A stretch of DNA of 64,000 nt from Onthophagus taurus (taxonomy: Eukaryota > Arthropoda > Insecta > Coleoptera > Scarabaeidae). The notes under the pieces are model-generated. The model worked only from the letters and a program-made list of their open reading frames with translations. It did no database searches and was not told where the DNA came from. The stretch spans positions 2,914,001-2,978,000 of the forward strand of contig NW_027248940.1 of assembly GCF_036711975.1 (NCBI RefSeq). The letters are read 5' to 3'. Both the position numbers and the translations under genes were made by a program. Positions 35,380-46,435 of the stretch are shown here, in pieces; within the stretch, counting starts at the first letter, position 1, and every line of letters starts with the position of its first letter.

Positions 35380-36048
35380 GTTAAAGTATAGGCTTCCACT
35401 TTCTTTCGGGCAAACTATGCGAATATGTTTCCATCTATTGCTCCACAACAATTTGGAAAATTCCATCTAGCGTCAAAATCGTTAGCTTTTTGTTTCAAAT
35501 CTGCTTTTGTAGGGTTTGGTAAATAAATCGGGAGCAACTTCATACGCCGTATTTTCAAAACTTCTCTGATGATTTTACTTATATGGTTATGAGATATTCT
35601 AAAATTAAAAGACATCGACCGAAATGACTCTCCGGTAGCAAGAAACCTGGAACAAACCGTACCGCACATACTTTCTTATAATCGTGATTTTCTATAGTTG
35701 TTGAAATTAACAAAGTACATAAGCTTACCTCAGGGTCAGGGCAAGCTTCTGACAAGGTGAAATAGGATATTTTACAAACGTAGAGGGCATTGTTGTTATA
35801 TCTTCAGATATATATGACAGTACATTGAAAAACTGGCTCTTAGTGAGCCTAAAATATTCTTTAAATTTAGTTTCATCATCCATTAAATGCCTTTGAATCA
35901 GTGTATTGAAACATCCCTCGCTTATCCTATTCAGAAAAATTTTGTTGGTTTGGCGTCGTAGTTTACACATAGTCGTCAGTACAGCTTGTTCTTCTTCCTC
36001 TCCCTTTTCTAGTAATGCTATTGCAGCTAATACCACATTGTTCATCAT
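35380..36048 (-). pseudogene. PIF/Harbinger transposase, 5' two-exon part
   Basis: Exon 1 (36048-35729) starts MMNNVVLAAIALLEKGEEEE and includes KFKEYFRLTKSQFFNVLSYI and PISPCQKLALTL. A GT-AG intron of 82 bases (35647-35728, GTAAGC to TTCCAG) joins to FLATGESFRSMSFNFRISHN in frame, giving the Harbinger phrase LTLRFLATGESF. Then comes WNFPNCCGAIDG with the first catalytic Asp. One base is missing after GAIDG; in the shifted frame it continues KHIRIVCPKESGSLYFN, up to the BEL LTR at 35379. The rest of the transposase is absent from this window. Confidence 0.88.
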
Positions 36049-36221
36049 TATTTTTAAATTACAAGGAACAACACTGCATTAAACAACACTTGTCAATAAG
36101 GAATCACACTCGAATGAATCGTTTCCACTAATCTTTGGAATAGAGACCATGCCTGAACGACTTATCGCCGCGTTTACTCTTATCGTTTGTTCGCTTCGAC
36201 TAATCGCTGTAGATAGACCGT
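36049..36221. other. Spacer between Harbinger and gypsy remnants
   Basis: About 170 bases upstream of the Harbinger start codon, probably its leader. No terminal repeat is identified, and the junction with the gypsy sequence could lie anywhere just left of 36222. Confidence 0.4.
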
Positions 36222-36593
36222 ACCTTAACTCAATTTATAACTAGACTTCGTGGTTTGGCAGGAAATTGCGAATTTGGTGCAAATTTAAACGAACGTCTGC
36301 GTGATCAATTCGTAATCGCAATTAATAACTCTGCATGGCAACAAGAGATCATTCGGGAACATCCAAATAACTCTGCAACTTTGTCAGAAATTGAAGCTAC
36401 AGCCGTGAAGTTTGAACAAGCAAGTATTCATTCGCAAAAATTAACGTCACTTACTCAACAAAATCAATTAGAACATGCATACCGGGTAACAAAACAAAAC
36501 TTCAACAAACACCATTACCTGAAGGAGCACGAATTTGTAACATTCAATATCAGAAAAACAACGACAAACAGATCGTATCAATTGAGAAAGTAG
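36222..36593 (+). pseudogene. gypsy gag fragment
   Basis: It reads TLTQFITRLRGLAGNCEFGA, then NERLRDQFVIAINNSAWQQE and AATLSEIEATAVKFEQAS-like sequence (SATLSEIEATAVKFEQAS), as in retroviral-type gag genes of insect gypsy elements. The expected zinc knuckle and protease do not follow, because the sequence jumps to the RT leader near 36550 in another phase. Confidence 0.7.
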
Positions 36594-38206
36594 AAAAGCA
36601 ATTAACGAAAATTTTAGAACAACATAAAGAACTATTTGATGGTAGCATTGGAACCATAAGGGGACACACAGCCCGCATACACATTTCCAGCGATGTAACA
36701 CCAAAGACTTTTAGGCCTCGACCAGTACCTTTAGCCTTAGAGAAGAATGTATCAAAAGAGATTGAAAGATTAGTTAAAGAAGATGTATTAGAACAAATAG
36801 ATACAACTACCACACCGATCGAATGGGCGACACCAGTGGTGATAGCAGTTAAATCAAATGGAAATGTTCGTCTTTGTGGAGATTACAGAGTCACAATAAA
36901 TCCATTCGTTCAGGTCGACAATTATCCTCTACCGAGATGCGAGGATATGCTTAGTAAACTGAGTGGTGGAAAACATTTTTCACGAATAAACTTAAAAGAC
37001 GCATATTTACAACTACCCGTTCATTCCGATTCAAGAAAATATCTAGTTATTGCAACACACAAAGGTTACTATACCTACAAACGTTTACCCTTCGGAGTCT
37101 CATTTGCTCCATCATTATTCCAACGAACGATGGACCAAATATTAAATGGATTAGAAGGTACCACATGTTATTTAGATGACATATTAATAACTGCACCAGA
37201 CAAGGAAACTCATTTGAAACGAATTGAACGTGTGTTAGCACGGTTACGACAAGCTGGCATCAAAACGCAAGCATCTAAGTGTGCCTGGTTACAGAAGGAA
37301 ATTGTGTTTCTGGGACATAAAATAGATAGAAATGGGTTACACCCAACTGAAGAACACATCCATGCAATACAGCAAATGCCACGACCTCGAAATGTCACAG
37401 AATTGCGTTCTTTTCTGGGATTAATCACATATTATGCCAAATTTATCGAAAATCTACAGATCATTTGTGAACCCCTTCATCGACACCTTAAGAAGAATAC
37501 GTCATTCAATTGGACAAATCATGATTCAGAAATATTCAAATCACTAAAGAAAACTTTAACCTCAGAATCAACATTAGTACATTATAATGAAAATTTACCA
37601 CTTTACGTCAGTAATGATGCATCGGCAAGAGGAGCAGGAGCGGTGCTAGCTCACAAAATGCCCGACGATACCCTAAGACCTGTTGCATTCACATCCCGTA
37701 CTTTTACAGACGTAGAAACCAGATATTCGACAATTGATAAAGAAGCATTAGCTATTGCCTATGCGGTAACAAAATTTCACCAATATCTGTACGGACGACA
37801 TTTTTATCTTTTAACCGACCATAAACCGCTAGAACGTATTTTTAGTCATAAACGCGAAACACCAAAAATAGCAAGCAATCGATTGTTAAGATGGGCTATG
37901 TTATTGAACAGTTATAATTACACCATCAGATATACACCCGGAAAACAAAATCAAGCGGCGGACGCTTTGTCAAGATTACCTATCTGTGAAGATACACCAA
38001 GTAAAAATGAAGCGATTGGTCTACCAAAGCGAGGACATCTGTTACACCTCCGAGTTAAACACCTGCCGATGTCAAGAAAAGAATTACAGAAAGAAGTTTT
38101 TAAGGATCACGTGTTGTGCAAAATAATACCATATATTAAAACATATTGGCCTGATAAAGGTATACTTCCAAATGATCTGATACCATATTACGAAAAAAAG
38201 GGATGA
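36557..38206 (+). pseudogene. gypsy reverse transcriptase and RNase H
   Basis: The open sense runs from about 36557 (VSIEKVEKQLTKILEQHKEL). RT boxes are WATPVVIAVKSNGNVRLCGD, HFSRINLKDAYLQLPVHSDS, RLPFGVSFAPSLFQRTMDQI and CYLDDILITA (YLDD). The thumb and RNase H follow: GLITYYAKFIENLQIICEPL, NDASARGAGAVLAH, YSTIDKEALAIAYAVTKFHQ, LLTDHKPLERIF and AADALSRLP. This is a nearly complete RT-RNase H of Ty3/gypsy type. It ends at a TGA (38204-38206) just before the integrase frame, so a short break interrupts the polyprotein. Confidence 0.92.
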
Positions 38207-38225
38207 GCTATCGTATGAGGAAGAT

Positions 38226-39380
38226 ATGATTCTTTGGAAGGGAAGGATATGTATCCCAGAAAAACTTCGCAAAACAATATTAAAGATGTTGCATGAGGGA
38301 CACCCGGGAATCACAGGAATGCAGAGTATGGCGAAATTACACGTCTACTGGCCAAATATCAACAACGATATACAAAAGTTTATAGAACATTGCGAGTATT
38401 GTCAAAGCTCGAGAAAGAGTACCCAACATCTACCTCTATATTCATGGGCAGCACCACCAGTTCCGTGGTCACGAATCCATCTGGATTTTGCAGGACCGTT
38501 TGAAGGAAGAATGTGGTTAGTGGTTATCGACGCCTACACCAAATGGATTGAAATTGAACCGATGAAATCAACGACAAGTGCCAAAACAATAAATATTTTA
38601 AGAAAAATGTTCGCGCGGTATGGACTGCCTAAAATAATAGTGACTGACAATGGACCACAATTAACATCGGAAGAGTTTGAAAGTTTCTGTGCGTCGTTAA
38701 GTGTAAAGCACGTACGTACCACTCCATATCACCCGCAGACAAATGGGATCGCGGAAAGACTTGTAAAAACTTTCAAGAATCGCATGAAGTGTAGTGAAAA
38801 AGATATAGATCTAAATACGCGAGTGCAATCATTTTTAACTTCATATCGAGCAACCCCTACTAGAACGACCCGACGAACACCGTACGAACTTATGTTTGGT
38901 CGGCTCATGAGAAATAAGTTTGATCAACTGAAACCGGATGTACACAGACGACTCGATGAGGAGAGTATAAGACAAAAGCAATGTTATGATCGACACCATG
39001 TAAAAGAGAAATCCTTCGAGATAGGAGAGCCTGTTTGGGTCAACAACCCGTTAGCGGACGGATCAAAACCGGGCCAGATAGTTGAAAAAACAGCACCGTA
39101 CTCTTATATAGTAGATCTGGGAAATTCTGTAAAACGAAAGCATGCAGATCACATGAGATCTCGAGTAAAATCCCCTCTTAATGATGTACCAACTACCCCA
39201 GAAAAGCCAAAGGAAATATTCACGGAAATTGACGAATCAACCAGTATGGAAGACCCAAAATGTGACACTCCAAAGAAAAAGATACCGCAACCTGAGATTA
39301 TAACAGATCGGGAGTCCGAAACGAAGCCTAGACGGAATCCTATCCAGGATCGACGACTTCCGGCGCGTTATCAAGTTTAA
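38226..39380 (+). pseudogene. gypsy integrase
   Basis: The N-terminal zinc domain is partly visible (HEGHPGITGMQSMAKLHVYW, then CEYCQ). Core: WSRIHLDFAGPFEGRMWLVV (first Asp), KIIVTDNGPQLTSEEFESFC (second Asp) and YHPQTNGIAERLVKTFKNRM (Glu), so all three catalytic acids remain. A C-terminal binding segment (FEIGEPVWVNNP) follows. The open frame starts at ATG 38226, but its true upstream sense continues from the RT polyprotein. It ends LPARYQV, 13 bases before the LTR. Confidence 0.9.
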
Positions 39381-39392
39381 GTGAGGGAGGGA
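39381..39392 (+). promoter_or_regulatory. Polypurine tract of the gypsy element
   Basis: GTGAGGGAGGGA lies between the integrase stop codon and the LTR, where the plus-strand primer tract is expected. Confidence 0.7.
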
Positions 39393-39586
39393 TGTAGTAT
39401 TATGGCGACATCTAGCGGCAAAATTGTAGAACGCTCACGTGTTAACGAGTGCAACGACGACCAAGGACAGTTAACACACGACCACCAACCATCATTTAAG
39501 TTGTTTTATGCTATTCAAACAATATAACATAGTTTTTGAACATATTTAAATTGTACCTTATTATTATAATAAATAATAATACCACA
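39393..39586 (+). repeat. gypsy 3' LTR (about 194 bp)
   Basis: It starts TGTAGTATTATGGCGACATC and ends AATAATAATACCACA, with an AATAAA signal near its end. The right boundary is set where an inverted-repeat element begins (GAAACCATAGTTGG); no second LTR copy exists in the window to confirm it. Confidence 0.7.
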
Positions 39587-41219
39587 GAAACCATAGTTGG
39601 CCATGACCTAAAATAATTTGTTATTTTCTTCTGATAACAAATATATATAGTTTGTGGGGTATATTTCTTATAGTTATTGAATAATTAAAAAAAAAATCAT
39701 TTTGTTCTAACTAAAACTAATGTATGTATTTAAAAGTTAATGTTGCTAAATGGTGATAACCATACATACATACTATGATGGAACATAATGTATCAATTTT
39801 TTTTGTTCTTTCTGAAACTATTGTATGTATTTATAAAACTTAACTGTTGTTATGGTGATAACCATACCATGATGGAAAACATTGTTTCCAATTATTGTCA
39901 AAGTTGGTAGCAGTATTTAAAAATTCACTAACAACTCTGGCATTTTCAATATGATGGAGCACCATGTGCTGGTGTTAAATATATCATTTGAGACATATTT
40001 AATGGCAAATTGTCGACCAAAGGTTCAATGTGCTGCCTTAATATATTGAAATATTTACCTTAGTTTAAATTTTTATGGTAGATACTATAGGCCAAAATTC
40101 TATTATCTAAAAGGGCATACCATACATTGAACCCTAATCTTCTTTGAACACTCAGAGACTCAGAGGACACATCGGTCCAGATGACATTTTGAACAAACAG
40201 CAGATTATTTAATTTTTCTGAATATCATCTACAAAATTCTAGTCTTAGATTGACATCTCCGGCACGTAAATAATGAGTTAGCCCAGTTTTGTATGGTTTA
40301 TACTTATTTTTCTTTCACATTTGGGAGCAGCGGCTTTTGGGTCAGACGTCTTGTTCAATTTCTCTGCAAGATGTTGATGGATTTATCGCAAGTGAAGCCA
40401 ACACATTGACTTCATCCTCTTGCTAAAATCTATTAAATTTTCTGCTAACTGGCTGAAAGTTCTTACGTGCGGTTGTCTCCTTTCCGGATACCTTGTGAAA
40501 CATAATTCCGCGGCTAACGTCGCATTCTCATTTGATAACCTATAGCATTCCATCATGTAACAGTTTTCATAATTTTCGGAATTCATTGTAAAGTTTTGTT
40601 ACACTTTGACACTTAACATCCCGGTGCTTCATACCAGCACATAATGCCAGAGTTGTTATCGAATTTTTAAATACAAACTTAAGCAATTATTTGATACATT
40701 ATGTGCCACCATAGTATGTATGGTTATCACCATAGCAACATAACTTTTAAATACATACATTAGTTTTAGATAGAACAAAATGAATTTTTGTTAATTATTC
40801 AAAAACTATAAGAAATATACCCCACAAACTATATATATTTGTTATCAGAAGAAAATAACAAATTATTTTAGATCACAGCCAACTATGGTTTCCATTTAAA
40901 AAAATAAAGTTACGTCTAAAATCTCGAAAATAAAAGATGGGAAAAAAATTCTACCTACGCCACTGAATTCTTCGTAAAAAGTTGTTGATGTTTTATTTAT
41001 AATACTCCATCTTTGATAATAAGTGAGATATTCGCGAATGTCGTTTTCGCAAAATTTTCAGTTTTTGCCGATAGGGCGAAAACAAAAGACGATAGCTGTT
41101 CGGAGTTTTCGGCATTAGCATTTTCTCGAAAAACGAGATCATGACATGTAAGCTACTTTTTTTCTATCTCTTTTAGTTTCGGAGATAGCCTATGCGGACA
41201 TCGAAATTGGGACACCCTG
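39587..41219. mobile_element. Fold-back DNA element C (left end missing)
   Basis: Inverted arms of about 220 bases pair 39587-39800 with 40680-40893 (shared: AACCATAGTTGGC, AATTTGTTATTTTCTTCTGA and TAACAAATATATATAGTTTG). A second, direct copy of part of the arm lies near 39780-39890. Beyond the right arm, 325 bases lead to the terminus ACACCCTGTA. The matching left terminus is absent, so the gypsy LTR probably cut or entered the element. A DUF4817-like frame sits in the middle. Confidence 0.7.
40383..40586 (-). pseudogene. DUF4817-like N-terminal fragment
   Basis: Starting at ATG, the frame reads YMMECYRLSNENATLAAELC, then FTRYPERRQPHVRTFSQLAE. The Y..RYP.RR.P..RTF pattern is typical of DUF4817, a helix-turn-helix region found with insect mariner-like transposons. 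It has 67 residues with no catalytic part nearby, so it is a relic that identifies the parent family of the fold-back element. Confidence 0.6.
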
Positions 41220-41221
41220 TA

Positions 41222-42416
41222 CAGGGTGGTTCATCAGGACATTATATGGACACTTTTTTACAGAGAATTTCATGACATAGTCAAAAAAAATTTTTCGGTT
41301 TTAGAATTTGAGATATCATGAGAATTTTCGTTTTTTTAAATGGAAACAACCACTGATTATTCGCTTATTAAATTAGTTATTTTTTTCGGATAACAAAAAT
41401 ATAGGGTTCGACAGGTCTATTTCTTATTGTTTTAGAATAAAGCTAAAAATAAACTTTTTTTATAGAATTTCCATCTAGTGTCGTCGAGGAAATTAAATTT
41501 ACAGTTTCCTGTAAGTTACGGGGCGGTAGGTAAAATCTAAAAAGTTTACAATTAAATACGAAGATAACTTCTGGTATTTAAAAACAAATAATTTTTTAAT
41601 ATGTAACATTCTAACATGTCAAACTTTTCAAAATTTTCGTAATTGATCTTAAAAACAGGATTTTTAAAGTGACACTTCAGAAAATTTTTGAATACAAACA
41701 AATGTTGCTATGTTTATTTGAATTAAAAAAAAAAACATGAGCGCCATCTATCGATAATTTATTAAGTCATTTAAAAATAATATTAAATCGTAATAAAGAA
41801 TGTGAAATAATGTCAATCTATTCCAACTTTTGTGTAAAACATATATAAATTAAACAGTTCAATAAATATATTTGTTTCAAATATCAGAAATATGTTTTTT
41901 TAATTTTTAGTTATAGAACCGTAATTTACAGGAAACTGTAAATTTAATTTCTTCCACGATACTAAAAGAAAAGTTTATTTTTAGTTTTATTCTAAAACAA
42001 TAAGAAATAGACCTGTCAAACCCTATATTTTTGTAATCAGAAAAAAATAACGAATTTATTAAGCGAATAATCAATGGTTGTTTCCATTTAAAAAAACGAA
42101 AATTGTGATAATATCTCAAAATCTAAAACCGACAAAATTTTTTTGACTACGTCATCAAATTCTCTGTAAAAAAGTGTCCATATAATGTCTTAGTTATAAT
42201 ACTCCACCTATAATAATAACCAAGATAATTACATTTGCGGGTTTCACGATATTTTCAATTTTGGCGTCTAGCGGAAAAACAAAAGACGATAGCCCTATGA
42301 GGTTTTCGGCATTAGCAATTTCTCGAAAAACGAGATCATGACATGTGAGCTACTTTTCTTCTAACTCTTATAGTTTTCGAGTTAGCCTATTCGGACATCG
42401 AATTTGAACCACCCTG
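41222..42416. mobile_element. Fold-back DNA element B (1.2 kb)
   Basis: The ends CAGGGTGGTTC are inverted and flanked by TA (41220-41221 and 42417-42418). Internal arms pair 41233-41530 with about 41905-42190 (for example AACAAAAATATAGGGTT, then CGACAGGTCTATTTCTTATT). The right side carries about 220 extra bases (42190-42405) that match the right end of element C instead (GCATTAGCA, TCTCGAAAAACGAGATCATG), so its termini are asymmetric. Confidence 0.8.
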
Positions 42417-42635
42417 TACATTAAAGTTATTTTTACCATGTGATATTACAATTTTTACTCTAATTCTTTTTACCAACTACTCTAAAATTTTTACACGACA
42501 CGATTTTTTCCTGTGTAGTGAGTTATCCATTTTGTTACGGACCAGGCCAAATTAGAGAGTGAGGCCGCTCTCAGTAACAAAGCTATCTTTTCAAACATAT
42601 AATAAATAAACAAAACCTTACACTTTTCCTTAATC

Positions 42636-43571
42636 ATGGAGGCGTTAAACCAATATGCCCAAAATCAAGAAGAAATCGGTCAAAACATCAAGAAGTTACA
42701 CACCAATATGACAAAAGATTCACAGTCCCGGAAGACGCCAGAGTATATACAAAAGCGTCTACACACCCTCGAATCGCTTTGGAAGAAGATCGAAGAAAAT
42801 GATGACAAAATGGAAGAAATAAAAATACCCAATCATTCGTATTACACCTCAAATTATTATCTGCAATTACAGCAAGCATACAACGATGCTCTAAACTATA
42901 TAAAAGAGTGTCAAAAAGCACAACATCCCGAAACCAGAGTACAAGAAGCAACTGAAGATCCAGAACAGATCCGAAGAATAAAAAGGCAGGAAATAAGAAT
43001 CAAAGAAATGGGTAAACTAATCGACAAAGTAAAACTGGAAATGGTGCAAGCTAAACAAAAAAGCACTTATGAATATCTTCGACGTCAACTTCAACAACAA
43101 ATGGACAGCATCTCAAGATTGGAAGAAGATATCCAGGTAGAAGAAACAAGATTTCAAGCCCGATACTTCGAAGATGTATATTCCAACCTTCAGACGGAAT
43201 TTTTTGCCGTAATGGAAGAACTAGAAGACATCATTTCTAACCCACCTTCCTCTGAAACACGACATATCCCTCAGAACAACACTGCTATACCTCTTCCACA
43301 AATAAAACTTCCCGTATTCGATGGATCCTATGACCAATGGATCACCTTCTATGACCTTTTCCAAAAAATAATCCATGCTAGTATATCCCTAACAAAAGTC
43401 GAAAAAATGCAATATTTGAAGACGTACTTGAAAGGTGAAGCTAGTCGAATAATCCAACACCTGCAAATATCCGATAGTAATTATGATGCAGCGTGGACAC
43501 TTCTACAAAAACGTTACCAAAACAACCGATTAATTTTATCAAAACTACTGGACATTACTCATAATTGTTGA
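42636..43571 (+). pseudogene. BEL/Pao-type gag fragment (open, 311 codons)
   Basis: It starts at ATG and reads an N-terminal coiled coil rich in Lys, Glu and Gln (about residues 1-200), then the conserved gag segment IPLPQIKLPVFDGSYDQWIT, then LKTYLKGEASRIIQHLQISD and WTLLQKRYQNNRLI (DUF1759). In full BEL elements the frame continues to zinc knuckles, protease and RT; here it stops shortly after RLILSKLLD. It differs in sequence from the gag of the BEL element at 30-35 kb. It is most likely a truncated copy; domestication is possible but unsupported. Confidence 0.75.
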
Positions 43572-45216
43572 AACTGTATTTTTTTTGACATTGAAAGCTG
43601 TCAACGGCGTTATTTCGGCGCCCACTTTGATTGTAATTAGCTGATTTAAGACTTTCAAAAAACGCATTTTTCTCTTATACGTTGCCGTAGCAACGAAACA
43701 AAAAACAATACAAACAAGCTAATATCGCCAAAAAATGCGCCATGATTAATAAAGAAACTTGTATTTGAAACATTTTTCTTTAAAACTACAAATGGCGAAG
43801 TTATTGGCTATATTCCAGACATTTGACACACCCTCTATAATTTTAATAAATAAATAATATGCCTCGATTTTCCAGAATCACCACTTCACCAATCCGCGTA
43901 GCTAACGATTGTATGGATTTCGACGAAATGTTTCGTCATATTATATTTTTCGTTCCACTAATTTCTTTTATTTGTAATAAAAAAATTATTATTTCAACGT
44001 TAGTAACTAGGGGGCTTAATATACTTATATTAATTATAAATATATATATTATATTATAATACAATTATTTTAATAAATTAAATATTTTATTTATAAATAT
44101 GGCGCCATCTTTGAGAGTATGTCCTGAACTATTTTTATGTTAGAGTGTTTGCCTATGTCAGCGGTTTATTTATTATTCCATATAATTTCGTAGTTCCAAG
44201 TTTTCTCCTAATTAACGTAACAAAATGTGTTGATATGACCGGAAACGGTTTCTGCGGACTATTCTGCTTCAAGTAAAGGTATTTCCCGAATGATTTGTGC
44301 CTTACTTCGTTTTTTATAACAACAAGACAAAGTGGCCAAAAATTACACCTAACTTTGCGATTTTTTTTGTTAATAATAATAATTTTGGTGATTGGTGATT
44401 TTTACACGAAAGCCCTATATGTCTACTTTCACCTCATACTAAAAGTTTTACTTCAATTGCTTTCATGCGCCCTAAATCTTGGAACTGCTGAATCCGTTTC
44501 TTATGACCTGTATTTTCCCTGCTGTTGATGCTATTCAACTAATTATTATTATTATCATATTGAGTAATTTTGAATTTTTACCTTACATGTTCCTGCAGGA
44601 CAATCACTTTGTCCTTATAATTGTGTGTAGGTATCAATTCCTACTTTATTATTGATATTTAACTCATCCTTATCTTCCTTTGGGTTGAAATTTTATGGAT
44701 TGTAGTTGAGTATCTTTAATAGTTATAAATTCCTAAAAAGATAATTTATAATTAAAATTTTTGGAAGTTCGATATTTCTAGGTTATGTTACTTGTCATTT
44801 TTTCCCCAATATTAATTTTATCAAATACCTAATTTAAATTAAATTCCAACTCCATTTATACACTATTATACACTTTATTATTAATTTTATTACGATTTAT
44901 TTAAACAAATTAATTTTTAAGGATTTATTAAAAATTATTGATTTGTTGACGTGAGATACCAACATAAAAATTATTAAGCACGAATCACCCCGAAAATTTT
45001 TTTCAATTTCAAATTTAACTCATAATTTAATACAAATCAACATTATATGCATGTTTATTAAGCTTTATATTTAAAATTTTTATATTTGATTTATAAATTA
45101 TTTAAATTTTAACTTTTATCTATGAACTAACTTCATGTTTGTTTTTGACCTAAAAACAACATAACCTCAAAATAAACGTCAAAAAGAAAATATAAAAATA
45201 TCTTAATTAAACGTAA
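43572..45216. other. AT-rich intergenic region before HSCB
   Basis: 43572-43840 looks like the edge of a short DNA element (ending GACACACCCTCTATAA). The rest, to the HSCB start, is AT-rich with no convincing frame or RNA gene. The last 100 bases are presumably the HSCB promoter, but no TATA box stands out. Confidence 0.4.
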
Positions 45217-45894
45217 ATGAATCGTTATAAATTAATCAATTTTTTAAATCCAATCAAATCTAATTTGTTACTTAGATTAAATTATTCGACGAAGAATTGT
45301 TGGAAATGTGGTGTATTTCAAGAAAACACCCAAAACCTTTTTTGCCCCGCTTGCAAAACGATTCAAAACCCCCCAAAAGATGCTAATAACGATTATTTTA
45401 ACCTTTTTAACCTTAATTTTAAGTACGACATTGACCAAAAATCATTAACTCAACATTACCGTAAGATGCAAGCAGTTTTACATCCGGATAAATTCACTAA
45501 TAGGAGTGAGGATGAAAAGAAAATCTCTGAAGAGTACTCATCTTTGATTAATAAAGGTTATAATACATTACAAGGACCATTAAGTCGAGCTTTACACATG
45601 TTATGGTTGAAGAATGAGGTTATCGAGGAGAGTAATAAAAGTGATGATCCAGAGTTTTTGATGGAAGTTATGGAATTAAATGAGGAATTGGAAGAAGCTG
45701 ATGGAGAGGAGAAGTTGAGGAAAATCGAGGCTAAAAATAAGGAGATGTTAAACAATGTTTCAATTATGATTTCGAAATGTTTTGAGGAAAACGATGTGGA
45801 ACAAGCTAAGAAAGCAATTATTAAAATGAAATATTATGATAGTTTATCAAAAAGGATACATGATTTATTGAGAGAAAAAGGAATTTTAGATTAA
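45217..45894 (+). CDS. HSCB: Iron-sulfur cluster co-chaperone HscB (J-protein)
   Basis: The protein has 225 residues (human HSCB about 235) and serves mitochondrial Fe-S biogenesis, delivering the scaffold ISCU to the mitochondrial Hsp70. Residues 1-27 are basic and hydroxylated with no acidic residue, fitting a mitochondrial targeting peptide. A four-cysteine zinc motif follows: Cys28, Cys31, Cys43 and Cys46 (CWKC ... CPAC). The J-domain (about 58-130) includes YFNLFNLNFKYDI and the HPD triad at 89-91 (LHPDKF). The C-terminal helical ISCU-binding domain includes ALHMLWLKN and DPEFLMEVMELNEELEEA. The frame is intronless. The gene runs tail to tail with the following membrane protein gene, only 67 bases apart. 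The family is certain. Confidence 0.95.
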   Translation: MNRYKLINFLNPIKSNLLLRLNYSTKNCWKCGVFQENTQNLFCPACKTIQNPPKDANNDYFNLFNLNFKYDIDQKSLTQHYRKMQAVLHPDKFTNRSEDEKKISEEYSSLINKGYNTLQGPLSRALHMLWLKNEVIEESNKSDDPEFLMEVMELNEELEEADGEEKLRKIEAKNKEMLNNVSIMISKCFEENDVEQAKKAIIKMKYYDSLSKRIHDLLREKGILD

Positions 45895-45910
45895 AATTAT
45901 TTATTAAATT

Positions 45911-45916
45911 AATAAA
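45911..45916 (+). terminator. Poly(A) signal of HSCB
   Basis: AATAAA lies 17 bases after the HSCB stop codon; another occurs near 45940. The HSCB 3' end therefore probably overlaps the 3' end of the opposing gene. Confidence 0.5.
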
Positions 45917-45961
45917 TTTTATAAAGTACTTGTTGTATAATAAATAATCTTATAAATAAAC

Positions 45962-46435
45962 CTATTTCTTATTAGCAATTTTTAAGATAAAATCAACTAA
46001 ACAAAGCACCGCAACAACCAAACAAAAAATACCCATTATAACCCAAAAAGTCGACGCATCCGTCTTATACCCCTTATAATTAGAATGCAAAATAAATATA
46101 AAGATACAAGACACGAAATGGTACGCAAATCCAAAGAATGTTAACAACATCTCCAATAAATCTTGGGTTTCATCGAAAATGTAGGTGATTATAAACGCTA
46201 AAGAGACCCATGTGTAGCCGATGATTGCGATTACGACGGTGTCGTGACTTGGTTGATCATCAAACGCTTTTATTGGGGGGTCCACGTACCAAAGAATCCA
46301 AGCGACGAGACAAATTATCTGTTTAATTAAAATTAAAAGCGTGTCGGTTAGGACTGTATGCTTTAAACTTACGAATTCGACGAATTTCAGGATAAAATTG
46401 GGTTGTTTGAATAAATCCCCGATGCTGTTCGCCAT
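45962..46435 (-). CDS. Four-helix membrane protein (MARVEL/snakeskin-like)
   Basis: The protein has 157 residues starting at ATG 46435. Four hydrophobic spans can be seen: about 30-50 (LLILIKQIICLVAWILWYV), 67-86 (VVIAIIGYTWVSLAFIITYI), 93-117 (LLEMLLTFFGFAYHFVSCIF) and 130-152 (FWVIMGIFCLVVAVLCLVDF). Both termini are short and presumably cytoplasmic, and the Lys-rich end IANKK faces the cytosol. The size and spacing recall arthropod snakeskin-type or MARVEL-fold proteins of septate junctions, but I see no diagnostic motif, so function stays open. No intron. The upstream side is followed by satellite B from about 46690. Confidence 0.75.
   Translation of the reverse strand: MANSIGDLFKQPNFILKFVEFVSLKHTVLTDTLLILIKQIICLVAWILWYVDPPIKAFDDQPSHDTVVIAIIGYTWVSLAFIITYIFDETQDLLEMLLTFFGFAYHFVSCIFIFILHSNYKGYKTDASTFWVIMGIFCLVVAVLCLVDFILKIANKK

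Larger units (their letters stand above)
36222..39586 (+). mobile_element. Ty3/gypsy LTR retrotransposon, 5'-truncated
   Basis: A gag remnant, RT/RNase H, integrase and a 3' LTR are present in order on the plus strand. The 5' LTR and the N-terminal gag are missing, and an internal deletion has fused gag to RT without a protease. The RT and integrase frames are otherwise largely open. Confidence 0.9.

Noticed and set aside
42538-42584. TGTTACGGACC...AGTAACA as a short LTR before the BEL gag
   Set aside because: Only about 47 bases, with no second copy and no primer-binding site; not enough to call an LTR.
44295-44528. 77-residue hydrophobic plus-strand frame
   Set aside because: It has no motif, lies in AT-rich DNA and starts mid-context; probably chance.
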